DNA of 64,000 nucleotides from Methanofastidiosum methylothiophilum (GCA_001587635.1 LNJE01000002.1:1-64000), one strand, 5' to 3'; positions 8,316-16,827 are shown, counted from the stretch's first letter. Notes: generated from the sequence alone by a model not told the origin. Program-made: numbers and translations.

Positions 8316-8861
8316 CTAGTCAATCAAAAATATTGCAGCAGCTATTACAGTTGTCCATTTGCCACATGGATCCCCTGTAGTTGCGATTGCAATGCTCTCA
8401 CTATCAATAATTTTACCACTTGCTTTATATATCTCGTTTCTTTCATCCCACGCTGTGTCTGGATTAAAATCTATACCTAGAGTTGTTGCCAACATCGTAG
8501 CAGCTAGATCTTCAGCATAATCCCCAGAAAATTTTTCATCGTGCCCAAACATATGTGCTTCACTTAAATAACCATAGTTACCCTTTTCTGCAGGAACTGC
8601 AAGTCCAACTGCGGATGACAACTGTCTATTTGGTTCATCCGTAGCATTTCTTGCCATTACACAAAAAGTAATTTGTCCAATTTCCAAACATTTAAGCCCC
8701 TCTTCTTTTGGTATAATTTCACAATATGGGGGAAGAATGCTTGAAACATAAACGAGATTGCATTTTTCAATTCCAGCTTCTCTGAGAGCAAGTTCAAAAG
8801 ACTGGAGTTGGTCTTTATGAACTCCTTTTCCTTTTACAAAAAATACCCTTTTAGGCACCAT
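8316..8861 (-). CDS. pdaD: Pyruvoyl-dependent arginine decarboxylase
   Basis: The 181-residue proenzyme contains the self-cleavage site in YVSSILPP, with the Ser40-Ser41 bond expected to split into beta and alpha chains and the new N-terminal serine becoming the pyruvoyl group. The AVGLAVPAEKGNYGYLSE and GKWTTVIAAAIFL segments are typical of PdaD. It makes agmatine from arginine. In archaea agmatine feeds polyamine synthesis and is also joined to C34 of tRNA-Ile2 by TiaS; a CAT-anticodon tRNA is found at 27.9 kb and arginine synthesis genes at 15-18 kb. Confidence 0.93.
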   Translation of the reverse strand: MVPKRVFFVKGKGVHKDQLQSFELALREAGIEKCNLVYVSSILPPYCEIIPKEEGLKCLEIGQITFCVMARNATDEPNRQLSSAVGLAVPAEKGNYGYLSEAHMFGHDEKFSGDYAEDLAATMLATTLGIDFNPDTAWDERNEIYKASGKIIDSESIAIATTGDPCGKWTTVIAAAIFLID

Positions 8862-9072
8862 GATTTAAAACTAATTGATTGGTATTTAAGTGTTTTGGAC
8901 TGCAATTATTAGGTAAATGCCTATTTACTCCTTTAATAGATAACATTAATCAAATTAATTAATAATAAATTAACAAAAAAAATAAATAGTTGTTATTGAT
9001 TCTTTAATTTCTTAATAAATTCTAAATATGTTTTTAATTTGAAAATAATCGCTAAATAATACTTAGAAAAAT

Positions 9073-9092
9073 ATATATGGATACCCATATAT
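9073..9092. promoter_or_regulatory. Inverted repeat directly upstream of the rhomboid TATA box, possible operator
   Basis: ATATATGG (9073-9080) and CCATATAT (9085-9092) form a perfect 8-bp inverted repeat with the spacer ATAC. It ends 8 bases before the TATA element, where an activator or repressor could touch the BRE/TFB site. No regulator can be named. Confidence 0.4.
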
Positions 9093-9100
9093 TCTAAAAC

Positions 9101-9110
9101 TTTATAAATA
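9101..9110 (+). promoter_or_regulatory. TATA box of the rhomboid gene
   Basis: TTTATAAATA matches the archaeal TATA consensus. Transcription would begin roughly 25 nt downstream near 9128-9132, almost at the ATG at 9132, so the message may be leaderless; no ribosome-binding site is visible before the ATG. Confidence 0.65.
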
Positions 9111-9131
9111 TTATCTAGAAACTAACGTTAT

Positions 9132-9803
9132 ATGTTTCCCATAGCAGATGAAAATATTTCTATTGAACGACCTTATATCACATATGGATTGATAATAACA
9201 AACGTAGTTCTATACACCATTAATTTTTTTAACGGTGATTCTTTAAATAGTATTTTTGCCTTTATTCCAAATAATTTTCTTCATGGAATTGATGCTTGGA
9301 CAATAATAACGCATCAATTTATGCATGGAAGCTGGGGCCATCTACTGGGGAATATGTGGTTTTTAATAATTTTCGGAGACAATATTGAATCAACTTTAGG
9401 TAAAGTTAAATACCTCATTTTCTATCTAATCTGTGGTGCAATTGCAGCACTTTCACATATGGCATTTAATGTTGAATCCGTTATACCTACTGTTGGTGCA
9501 TCTGGCGCTATATCTGGAATTCTAGGCGCATATATAATTCTTTATCCAAAAAATAAAATAAGTACAGTGATACCTTTTGGATTCATTAGAATTTACAAAA
9601 TCGAAGCTCTGTATTACCTTATAATATGGTTTGTTCTGCAGTTACTATTTAATTTTACTGATCCCTATGGGGGAGTTGCATATATGGCACATCTTGGAGG
9701 GTTTATAGGTGGTGTTATCTTAATAAAACTTTTTGGTAAAAAAAAGAATAAAAATCAAAATGATTTTCTTTACACATGGAATGAGGATTATCATAAATCT
9801 TAA
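9132..9803 (+). CDS. Rhomboid family intramembrane serine protease
   Basis: A 223-residue protein with six predicted membrane helices. The HGSWGHLLGNMWFL segment is the typical helix-2 motif, the catalytic GASG motif carries Ser124, and His187 in MAHLGGFIGG completes the dyad. Rhomboids cut substrate helices within the membrane. A short Lys/Asn-rich cytosolic tail follows the last helix. Substrates are unknown; the two membrane-anchored propeller proteins in this window are possible but unproven candidates. Confidence 0.93.
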   Translation: MFPIADENISIERPYITYGLIITNVVLYTINFFNGDSLNSIFAFIPNNFLHGIDAWTIITHQFMHGSWGHLLGNMWFLIIFGDNIESTLGKVKYLIFYLICGAIAALSHMAFNVESVIPTVGASGAISGILGAYIILYPKNKISTVIPFGFIRIYKIEALYYLIIWFVLQLLFNFTDPYGGVAYMAHLGGFIGGVILIKLFGKKKNKNQNDFLYTWNEDYHKS

Positions 9804-9931
9804 AAATTCTAATGTTTCGGAACACATATAATCTATCCTTAATAATTTTAATAACATAACTAAATATTTTAACTATGCCTCTTTTTACTCTTATATTTGT
9901 TTTATAAAAAAAGTATTATTAAAAAAATAAT

Positions 9932-10123
9932 TTAATATTCTTCATCGCTTGGTATTTTAAATGCAATAATGAGTCCTATAACAATTGTGACTAATCCTAG
10001 GCTAAATATACCTTCTTTTAAAGGCAAAAAGTCTAACTTATATCCAAAAATATTAGAAAACATGAGGATAAATCCTATAATACTAATTATTGCACCAATA
10101 ATTTGTGTCGCCTTTATTCTCAT
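9932..10123 (-). CDS. Small two-helix membrane protein
   Basis: A 63-residue protein with two hydrophobic helices (IIGAIISIIGFILMF and IFSLGLVTIVIGLIIAF) joined by a short loop, and a charged end. The helical pattern is cleaner than expected by chance and codon composition is like its neighbours, but no ribosome-binding site is evident. No family recognised. The other strand is also open here but gives a less plausible protein. Confidence 0.5.
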   Translation of the reverse strand: MRIKATQIIGAIISIIGFILMFSNIFGYKLDFLPLKEGIFSLGLVTIVIGLIIAFKIPSDEEY

Positions 10124-10182
10124 ATGCTATACAATTTTTTGTTCATTTAAATAATTAATTGTTAGTTTAAAAATACCAAAAG

Positions 10183-10212
10183 CTTTATAAATATTAGATT
10201 AATCTAATATTT
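10183..10212 (+). promoter_or_regulatory. TATA box fused to a perfect 24-bp palindrome
   Basis: TTTATAAATA (from about 10184) runs into a perfect palindrome at 10189-10212, half-site AAATATTAGATT followed directly by its inverse. A bound dimer would cover the TATA element and block TBP or the start region. The transcript would start near 10212, immediately before a hairpin and T tract, about 105 bases upstream of tRNA-Ala. Confidence 0.55.
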
Positions 10213-10260
10213 GTAGTTTAACCTAATTCCAGACATAGGTTTCCTACATTTTTATTTTTT
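10212..10260 (+). terminator. Hairpin plus T tract after the palindromic promoter; terminator or tiny RNA
   Basis: TGTAG (10212-10216) pairs with CTACA (10244-10248) and AACCT (10220-10224) with AGGTT (10237-10241), leaving a 12-nt loop and a small internal loop. It is followed by TTTTTATTTTTTT. Taken with the promoter just upstream this could produce a ~40-nt structured RNA, or an attenuated leader of the tRNA genes. No known RNA family was recognised. Confidence 0.4.
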
Positions 10261-10317
10261 TATTTTTATATTTAAGTTGTAATTAAATTTAAAAACATAG
10301 ATATAATTATTTATTTG

Positions 10318-10391
10318 GGGCTCGTAGCTCAGTTGGTATGAGCGTGGCATTCGCAATGCCGAGGCCGCGGGTTCAAATCCCGCCGAGTCCA
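10318..10391 (+). tRNA. tRNA-Ala (anticodon CGC)
   Basis: A 74-nt cloverleaf with acceptor GGGCTCG/CGAGTCC and discriminator A. The third acceptor pair is G3-U70, the alanine identity element. The anticodon loop TTCGCAA gives CGC, reading GCG. The T arm is GCGGGTTCAAATCCCGC. CCA is not encoded and there is no intron. Confidence 0.95.
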
Positions 10392-10433
10392 TAAATGGAT
10401 AACTCTTTTAAACTTTTAATATTATTAAAAACT

Positions 10434-10507
10434 GGGCCCATGGTCTAGTTGGTCATGACGTCACCCTCACACGGTGGAGGTCCTGGGTTCAAATCCCAGT
10501 GGGCCCA
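10434..10507 (+). tRNA. tRNA-Val (anticodon CAC)
   Basis: A 74-nt cloverleaf with acceptor GGGCCCA/TGGGCCC, discriminator A and anticodon loop CTCACAC giving CAC, which reads GTG. The T arm is CTGGGTTCAAATCCCAG. It follows tRNA-Ala by 42 nt and the two are probably one transcript. No encoded CCA, no intron. Confidence 0.95.
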
Positions 10508-10542
10508 TACAAGAAAAAAATTTATATATATGGGGTGGATAA

Positions 10543-11478
10543 TTGAAATACACTAGAGACGAATTTTTTAACGCATTTGGCAACAAAACATGGATTTCCC
10601 CATTTGAAAAGATTGTTATTCTTGCAGACAAAGAAAAAAAATTAATTGAGATTTTTGAGAAACACCCCAGAGGGATGGCAACTGCTTCATGGGTAACGTA
10701 TCATTATCCCAAAGCATCTTCATTGATTATCAATGCAATAAGTGAAGGAAGTCAAAGTTTTTTTAAAGTAAAGGAAGGAAAATGTGATCTTGAACTCAAA
10801 GCAGGATTTTCTGCAGCAGGAATAGAAGAAGTAAGAATCAATAAAGACACAGTTGATATTACATATGCAGGGCTAGGTGGAGGTGGAGTTGGAGCTGTGC
10901 TAAATAGAGGGCTCGCAGAAGGGGTTCGCTCCATTGAGATTCTTGATTATGGCGGTGGGGGTGGATTGAGTAAAGCCATACTATCTTTCGATTTAAAGCA
11001 AAAAATCGTAGTTGGAGTTGATGATACAGATACTAAAGAAGAAGGTGCTACATGGTCTTTAGCAAATGAAATTGCATATACGATAGAAAAAGAAAAATTA
11101 GCAGATTACCTTAGGCACACTTTAGTTCAACTATATCCAAGAAATCCCCATAAAACTCAAAATTGTGTTAGCACGGCATTAACTTTTGGCGTTATCCCAA
11201 AAAATTTTTTAATGTTTAAAGATAGAATTTATGAACTTTTTAATAAACATACCCTATCAAAAGAAACTGGTTTAGTTATGTTACCTGGAATAGGGATTAG
11301 TAAAGAAATTAAAAATTATTCTTACAAAACTAAAACTTCATTAATGTCCTTAGATGAAGCTATTGATTTTTCAAAAAAAATAAAAAATTTAGAAGTCTTA
11401 ATGGATAAATGGGGATTGATAGGAGCTATTGCTGCACTAGGCTACTCTGAAGATCCAAAAGAGGCCGTTAGATTATGA
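10543..11478 (+). CDS. Methanogenesis marker protein 11
   Basis: The 311-residue protein contains IVVGVDDTDTKEEGATWSLA around residues 155-174, a segment shared with the tRNA-Ile2 agmatinyl transferase TiaS but here in a shorter protein without the TiaS RNA-binding part. A glycine-rich stretch (YAGLGGGGVGAVLNRGL, 108-124, and DYGGGGGLSKA) precedes it. This arrangement matches the methanogen-restricted marker 11 family, whose function is not settled. TTG at 10543 follows GGGGTGG, a good ribosome-binding site. The stop overlaps aksA by 4 nt, so the two are translationally coupled. Confidence 0.88.
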   Translation: MKYTRDEFFNAFGNKTWISPFEKIVILADKEKKLIEIFEKHPRGMATASWVTYHYPKASSLIINAISEGSQSFFKVKEGKCDLELKAGFSAAGIEEVRINKDTVDITYAGLGGGGVGAVLNRGLAEGVRSIEILDYGGGGGLSKAILSFDLKQKIVVGVDDTDTKEEGATWSLANEIAYTIEKEKLADYLRHTLVQLYPRNPHKTQNCVSTALTFGVIPKNFLMFKDRIYELFNKHTLSKETGLVMLPGIGISKEIKNYSYKTKTSLMSLDEAIDFSKKIKNLEVLMDKWGLIGAIAALGYSEDPKEAVRL

Positions 11479-12653
11479 AATCATTTGTAAGTCCTTATAA
11501 TTTTGTTGAAAACGTCAACTTAAAAGTTGATCCAAAGGATATTATAGTTTATGATACCACTTTAAGGGATGGGGAGCAGACTCCCGGCATTTGTTTCACT
11601 CCAGATGAAAAAATAGACATTGCTATCAAGCTGGATGAGTTGGGCGTTAATCAAATTGAAGCCGGATTCCCAGTAGTATCTGATGGAGAGAGGAGAGCAA
11701 TAAGGAATATAATGAAACAGTCATTAAACTCAGAAATTTTGGCGTTAACTAGAACTTTAAAGAGCGATATTGATGTTGCTCTGTCATGTGATGTTGATGG
11801 GATTATAACTTTCATTGGCGCATCAGACCTTCATTTAAAATATAAATTAAAAATGACAAGAGAAGAAGCCCTCTCGAAAGCAGTAGAAGCAGTTGAATAT
11901 GGTAAAAGTCATGGCATTTTTGTTGCATTTACTGCCGAAGATTCTACAAGAACTGATTTAGGCTATCTTCTTGAACTTTACAAATCAACAACTGAAGCAG
12001 GGGCAGATAGGATTCACATAGCAGATACGACTGGATCTATAAGGCCTATGGGTATGAGATATCTTGTTAGTCAAATAAAGGCTAGTATCGATAACACTAT
12101 AGGTGTGCATTGTCATGATGATTTTGGACTTGCAGTTGCAAATTCTCTTGCAGCTTTTGAAGCCGGTGCTAGAGCCATTTCTACATCTATGAATGGATTA
12201 GGAGAAAGAGCAGGTAATGCCTCATTAGAAGAAATAATTTTAGGACTCAGACTTCTTTATGGGATAGAGATGCCTTTCAAATATGAAGTAATATATGAAC
12301 TTTCAAGATTAGTTGAAAAATATACAACAATGCCAGTTCCAAAAAACAAAGCGGTAATAGGGGACAATGTATTTGCTCATGAATCGGGGATACATGTTTT
12401 GGCAGTTAGAGCAGAACCATTGACATATGAACCATACTCGCCTGAATTTGTTGGACAAAAACGAAGAATTATTCTTGGAAAACACTGTGGAATGAGTTGC
12501 ATTGATGCCAAACTCGAAGAGTTACGCTTATCAGTTCCTCAAAGTGAAAAAGAAACACTAATTCTCAAAATTAAAGAGATGGCCGAAAGAGGCGCAAAAG
12601 TGGGGGACAAAGAATTTAAGAATATGGTTCAAGAAATACTTTCAAAAGGTTAG
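11475..12653 (+). CDS. aksA: Homocitrate synthase-family enzyme, probable AksA of coenzyme B synthesis
   Basis: A 392-residue HMGL-like/LeuA-family acyltransferase. Substrate and metal motifs are DTTLRDGEQTPG (27-38), HCHDDFG (212-218, metal His212/His214) and the GLGERAGNASLEE loop (241-253). It lacks the C-terminal leucine-sensing domain found in isopropylmalate and citramalate synthases, the form expected of AksA, which extends 2-oxoglutarate by repeated acetyl-CoA condensation towards 2-oxosuberate for coenzyme B. Its place between methanogenesis marker 11 and a TPP enzyme supports this. An alternative is a short citramalate or isopropylmalate synthase. Confidence 0.8.
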   Translation: MKSFVSPYNFVENVNLKVDPKDIIVYDTTLRDGEQTPGICFTPDEKIDIAIKLDELGVNQIEAGFPVVSDGERRAIRNIMKQSLNSEILALTRTLKSDIDVALSCDVDGIITFIGASDLHLKYKLKMTREEALSKAVEAVEYGKSHGIFVAFTAEDSTRTDLGYLLELYKSTTEAGADRIHIADTTGSIRPMGMRYLVSQIKASIDNTIGVHCHDDFGLAVANSLAAFEAGARAISTSMNGLGERAGNASLEEIILGLRLLYGIEMPFKYEVIYELSRLVEKYTTMPVPKNKAVIGDNVFAHESGIHVLAVRAEPLTYEPYSPEFVGQKRRIILGKHCGMSCIDAKLEELRLSVPQSEKETLILKIKEMAERGAKVGDKEFKNMVQEILSKG

Positions 12654-12656
12654 AGA

Positions 12657-14249
12657 ATGAAAAACTCATATTCTGGAGCTAAAATTGTATCAAAAGCAAT
12701 TAAAGACTCTGGTGTTGATACTCTTTTTTGGTATCCGGGGAGAGATATACTACCCCTTTACCATGAATTAGTAAATAGTGGTATTTCTGTTATTAGATCA
12801 TCTCATGAACAGTCTGCAGTTCATAGCGCTGATGGATTTTATAGATCAAGTGGCAGAATATCTTCCGTACTAACTTCAACAGGTCCAGGCTCTGTAAATG
12901 CAATGATGGGATTAGCATGTGCATACAAAGACGGATCATCTTTAGTCTTAATTACTGGGCAAGTTCATAGCAATAAAATAGGAACTGATGCCTTTGAGGA
13001 AGTTGATGTACTTTCAATGACCTCTCACATCACAAAGAAGAATATTAGATTAAAAGACAACTTATATCAAGAAGTTAGAAATTCATTTTTTCAAGCAGCA
13101 ACTGGAAGGCCAAGGCCTGTGCATATAGAAATTCCAACTGATTTACTTGAATTGCAATACCAATCAGATTTTCATTTTAAGGAAAAACGACCAAAGACTA
13201 AACTTGACATGGATAAAATTAAAGAGGCTATTATGTTGATCAACGAATCTAAAAGGCCTTTAATTCTTTCTGGATATGGTTCGATTAATTCTAATTCTGG
13301 AAATAATATTCTCTCTCTGTCTAATAAAATTGGGGCTCCAGTAGTTACAACTCTTCCAGGGAGAGGGATCATTGATGAAGACGATGCATGTGTTTTTGGT
13401 ACTCTTGGAGTTAGGGGCACAGATAACGCTAAGATAGCTTTTGAAAAGTCAGATCTATTAATTTCTTTTGGAACCAAATTTTCAGATAGAACTTCTTATG
13501 ATATTTTTGATAAATTAAAGAAGATAATAGATGTGAACATTGAGACAACTAGTAAAAATGTATATAGTAATCTGTCAATTGTAGGAGATATTAACGAAAT
13601 AATTAATAACATTTTAATGGATGTATCAAAGAAAAATGGTCTTTGGATAAATAAAAATCCATCTAGAAAAATAGAAGGTACTTCATCTTCTTTAAAACCT
13701 CTGAGACCGCAAGCTGCTATTCTTGACATACTTCAAAAACTTAGCAAGGAGGATATCGTTGTTACTGATACTGGGTCAATAACTGTATGGACGCATCTTC
13801 TTAAAAAAGTTCACTTTCCAAGAACCTTTATTTGCTCACATTCATTTGGGGCAATGGGATTTGGATTGCCAGCATCTATAGGTGCTAAGTTAGCAAAGCC
13901 TGAAAAAAATGTTATTTTAATAACTGGTGATGGCGGTCTTTTGATGGTGTTGGGGGAATTACTTACTCTTTCTGAAAATAATATTGACGTCAAAATATTC
14001 TTGATAAATAACGGAGTATTAGGAACAATTAAACAATATGAAGATGTGAAATTTGGCGGAAAATATAAATTTGCTTTAGGAAAAAATGATTTTGTAGAAA
14101 TATCAAAAGGTTTTAATATTCCATCTATGAGGGTAGAGGATAAGAACGAATTAAAGAAAGGAATTAATGAGATATTAGGCTCAACAGGTCCAATGCTTTT
14201 AGACATTATTGTAAATCCCGATGAAAAAGTTCCTTTAGGAGGAGTTTAA
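12657..14249 (+). CDS. Acetolactate synthase-like TPP enzyme, candidate 2-oxoacid decarboxylase
   Basis: A 530-residue three-domain TPP enzyme. The activating glutamate is Glu51 in SSHEQSAVHSADG, and the ThDP/Mg motif runs from GDGG at 424 to NN at 451-452; NNGVLGTIKQYEDVKFGGKY resembles acetohydroxyacid synthase. It is somewhat shorter than IlvB and no regulatory IlvN gene is nearby. It starts 3 bases after the aksA stop and overlaps the end of the convergent GMC gene by 15 bp. Either it is a second acetolactate synthase catalytic subunit, or, given the cluster, it could decarboxylate 2-oxosuberate in coenzyme B synthesis. The latter is inference. Confidence 0.75.
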   Translation: MKNSYSGAKIVSKAIKDSGVDTLFWYPGRDILPLYHELVNSGISVIRSSHEQSAVHSADGFYRSSGRISSVLTSTGPGSVNAMMGLACAYKDGSSLVLITGQVHSNKIGTDAFEEVDVLSMTSHITKKNIRLKDNLYQEVRNSFFQAATGRPRPVHIEIPTDLLELQYQSDFHFKEKRPKTKLDMDKIKEAIMLINESKRPLILSGYGSINSNSGNNILSLSNKIGAPVVTTLPGRGIIDEDDACVFGTLGVRGTDNAKIAFEKSDLLISFGTKFSDRTSYDIFDKLKKIIDVNIETTSKNVYSNLSIVGDINEIINNILMDVSKKNGLWINKNPSRKIEGTSSSLKPLRPQAAILDILQKLSKEDIVVTDTGSITVWTHLLKKVHFPRTFICSHSFGAMGFGLPASIGAKLAKPEKNVILITGDGGLLMVLGELLTLSENNIDVKIFLINNGVLGTIKQYEDVKFGGKYKFALGKNDFVEISKGFNIPSMRVEDKNELKKGINEILGSTGPMLLDIIVNPDEKVPLGGV

Positions 14250-15464
14250 GATGTTTTCTCCAAGTTTTTTACCTAAAGCCATTAGAGAAAGAAGTGGTGG
14301 TGCGCCGGGTGATTCTGGCAATATACTCGCATCGCACACATAAAAATCCATTTTTGTCTTAAATTGATTATCTACGGTAATTCCCAAAGGTGCTGTTCCT
14401 CCTGGATGGGCGCCAGCAGCCTCAGTAGAAACAATTTTATCTACTCCTGCTTTTTTTAGTATTTGTGATGCTATGGCAACACCGTTTGATATTCTTTGAA
14501 CATCTTTTCCAGTGCAGTATTTTTCAATGTAGTCTTTTCCAACAAATCCAAATGAATCGTCTTTTATTTTAGTCATTATCCCAATTATATTTTCTCTTTT
14601 GGATTCTATTTTTTCTTCACCAAGAATCTTGATTATTCTTTCTGAATAATAAGGGGATAGCATGAAATCTTTGAAAGGTATGTACGCTGCCATATTTATC
14701 TCCTCCTTGAAAGAATAATTCACTTTTCCACCAATAGTAACGTAGACATCTACAAATAAATTTTTTGGAGTTATTATCCCAGAATTGTTAAGGATTTTAG
14801 GGGTATCAAGAGCTCCAGCACTTACAATTACTTTCTTTGAAGAAATACTTTTATGATTTTCATCTTGTTTACCTTCAACAATATATTCATTACCCCTTTT
14901 AATAATTTTTAAAGCTTCAAAATTAGTTTTTAATTCTGCCCCTTTAGAGATAGCCTTTTCAACATAATACAATGAAGTTTTTTTTGCTTGGAATTGACAT
15001 CCCATGTTACATTTTCCACAGTTTTTACATTTTTTAACGTCTATCATCTTTGGCATTATCTTAGATTCAAAGCCCAATTCTTTTGATATATCTATAAAAA
15101 GTTTTGTTCTTTCACCTAGCATATTTTTTGGTATAGGAGATATGTCAAAATCTTTTTCAACTTCATCTAATTCTTTTTCAATATCTATGCCCAGATTTTC
15201 TAGTTTTTTTTCTTGAGTTCTTATGCCATTACCAATAGTTAATAGTGTTGTACCTCCAACAGCATTAGCACTTAATATATCCACTTTTCCGTGTTTGTCA
15301 AAATCTTTACAAGAAGAGGATTTAAAGTATCCCTTATGGGCTTCACTTAGTTTAAGATAACTGCCCTTTTCCAGTATTAAGACATCATACTCAGAAGAGA
15401 TCTTTTCCGCTACAGCAGCACCACTAGCACCACTTCCAATTATAATATAATCGTACTCGTTCAT
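14235..15464 (-). CDS. GMC-family FAD oxidoreductase with a four-cysteine motif
   Basis: 409 residues. The FAD-binding GSGASGAAVAEKI lies at 10-22, and the C-terminal AGAHPGGTAPLG and DASILPESPGAPPLLS segments are the GMC catalytic region. Cys146, 149, 152 and 156 form C-x2-C-x2-C-x3-C followed by QAKKT, a motif seen in dehydrogenase-type GMC proteins and suited to an iron-sulfur cluster, though this is unproven. It oxidises an unknown alcohol. The gene starts 13 nt after the argH stop, so it reads as the third gene of argG-argH-GMC. Confidence 0.8.
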   Translation of the reverse strand: MNEYDYIIIGSGASGAAVAEKISSEYDVLILEKGSYLKLSEAHKGYFKSSSCKDFDKHGKVDILSANAVGGTTLLTIGNGIRTQEKKLENLGIDIEKELDEVEKDFDISPIPKNMLGERTKLFIDISKELGFESKIMPKMIDVKKCKNCGKCNMGCQFQAKKTSLYYVEKAISKGAELKTNFEALKIIKRGNEYIVEGKQDENHKSISSKKVIVSAGALDTPKILNNSGIITPKNLFVDVYVTIGGKVNYSFKEEINMAAYIPFKDFMLSPYYSERIIKILGEEKIESKRENIIGIMTKIKDDSFGFVGKDYIEKYCTGKDVQRISNGVAIASQILKKAGVDKIVSTEAAGAHPGGTAPLGITVDNQFKTKMDFYVCDASILPESPGAPPLLSLMALGKKLGENILNSS

Positions 15465-15477
15465 GCTACCCCATGCA

Positions 15478-16827
15478 TTATATTTTGATTAAATTTTCTA
15501 TTTTTTTCATAAATCTTTCTTGATTTGCCGAGAATTCTCTTTCTTCTTCTTTGAGTATATTTTCTATTTTTGAAAGATTAAGATTTCCTGTAGCTCCAAC
15601 ATGAGTTTTTGATTTAATATTTTCAACAGGATTTTTCTTATTTAGGGAATCAAGATTAATTCCAACTTCTTTATACGCGTCTCTAAAAGGTACCCCTTCC
15701 TTTACGAGTTCTAATACTCTATCCGTTGCATATATTTCGGGCGTGAAAGAATTGATTAATATTTCCTCATTTACTTTTATTTTTGGTATGAAATATCCTA
15801 AGAGGTATAATGTTTGTTGTGTAATATCAAAACTCTCTATTAGAGGCCCTTTAGTTAGTTGGAAATCCCTATTATATCCTGAATATAAGGAAGTTATTAT
15901 CTCGGCCACCCTAAAACAATGAGAGTTTACAACTTGTGCCTTGGCTCTTGTTAGTTCAAGTAAAGCAGGATTCTTTTTTTGTGGCATAAGACTTGATCCA
16001 CCACAAAATTCATCGGGAAGAGAAAAATAATTAAATTCAGGTATAGAAAATAAGATTAGATCATTGGCAAACTTTGAAAGATCCATCATTATCTGTGACA
16101 TAGTAAATATGATTATTGACTCTATTTTACCTCTACTGTTATTTGCATATAAGACATTATTTTGTACTTTTTCAAATCCTAAAAGTGATGCAATGTATTC
16201 TCTATCAATATTTAAATTAACTCCATAACTTGCAGCACTTCCTAGTGGAGACTGATTATTGAGTTTGAAGGCACTCTTTAATAAGTATAGGTCGTCCAAC
16301 AGACTTTCTACAAAAGCGCTAGCCCAAAGACCCACAGAAGAGGGCATTGCTCTTTGTGTATGTGTTCTTCCAGGCATAGGAACAAATTCATTCTCTTTTG
16401 AGAATTCCAATAATACTTTACAAAGATTAAGGACATTTTCAATTATTTCGAATAATCTCTCTTTAGAATATAATCTAACATCTAAGAGTATCTGGTCATT
16501 TCTACTTCTAGCAGTATGTATTTTCTTCCCAACATCCCCAAGTCTTTTGGTTAGAAAATTTTCCACTGCAGTGTGTACATCTTCATCTTCTTTTTTTATT
16601 TTGAATTTTCCTTCCTCATGTAAGTCTAAAATATCCATCAAACTAGTTTTGATATCCCGAAGTTCTTCTTCTGAAATAATTCCTATCTCTTGAAGCATTG
16701 TTGTGTGTGCGATATTTCCAATTATATCTGCTTTAATAAGACGCGTATCCCAAAGATAATCATCACCAACAGTAAAGTCTTCAACAGTTTTATCTAGTTC
16801 GTATTTTTTTTTCCATAGTTTAGCCAT
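15478..16827 (-). CDS. argH: Argininosuccinate lyase
   Basis: A 449-residue member of the fumarase/aspartase superfamily. It carries the signature GSSLMPQKKNPALLE with the catalytic serine, plus HTARSRNDQ and GRTHTQRA. It splits argininosuccinate into arginine and fumarate, the last step of arginine synthesis. Length is typical. It follows argG by 44 nt in the same direction, and its product is the substrate of PdaD at 8.3 kb. Confidence 0.96.
   Translation of the reverse strand: MAKLWKKKYELDKTVEDFTVGDDYLWDTRLIKADIIGNIAHTTMLQEIGIISEEELRDIKTSLMDILDLHEEGKFKIKKEDEDVHTAVENFLTKRLGDVGKKIHTARSRNDQILLDVRLYSKERLFEIIENVLNLCKVLLEFSKENEFVPMPGRTHTQRAMPSSVGLWASAFVESLLDDLYLLKSAFKLNNQSPLGSAASYGVNLNIDREYIASLLGFEKVQNNVLYANNSRGKIESIIIFTMSQIMMDLSKFANDLILFSIPEFNYFSLPDEFCGGSSLMPQKKNPALLELTRAKAQVVNSHCFRVAEIITSLYSGYNRDFQLTKGPLIESFDITQQTLYLLGYFIPKIKVNEEILINSFTPEIYATDRVLELVKEGVPFRDAYKEVGINLDSLNKKNPVENIKSKTHVGATGNLNLSKIENILKEEEREFSANQERFMKKIENLIKI

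Noticed and set aside
10318..10507. tRNA genes as an integration site
   Set aside because: No repeated 3' tRNA end and no integrase gene was found nearby.
13172..14206. Minus-strand frames inside the TPP enzyme gene
   Set aside because: No ribosome-binding sites, no recognisable motifs, fully covered by a conserved gene on the plus strand.
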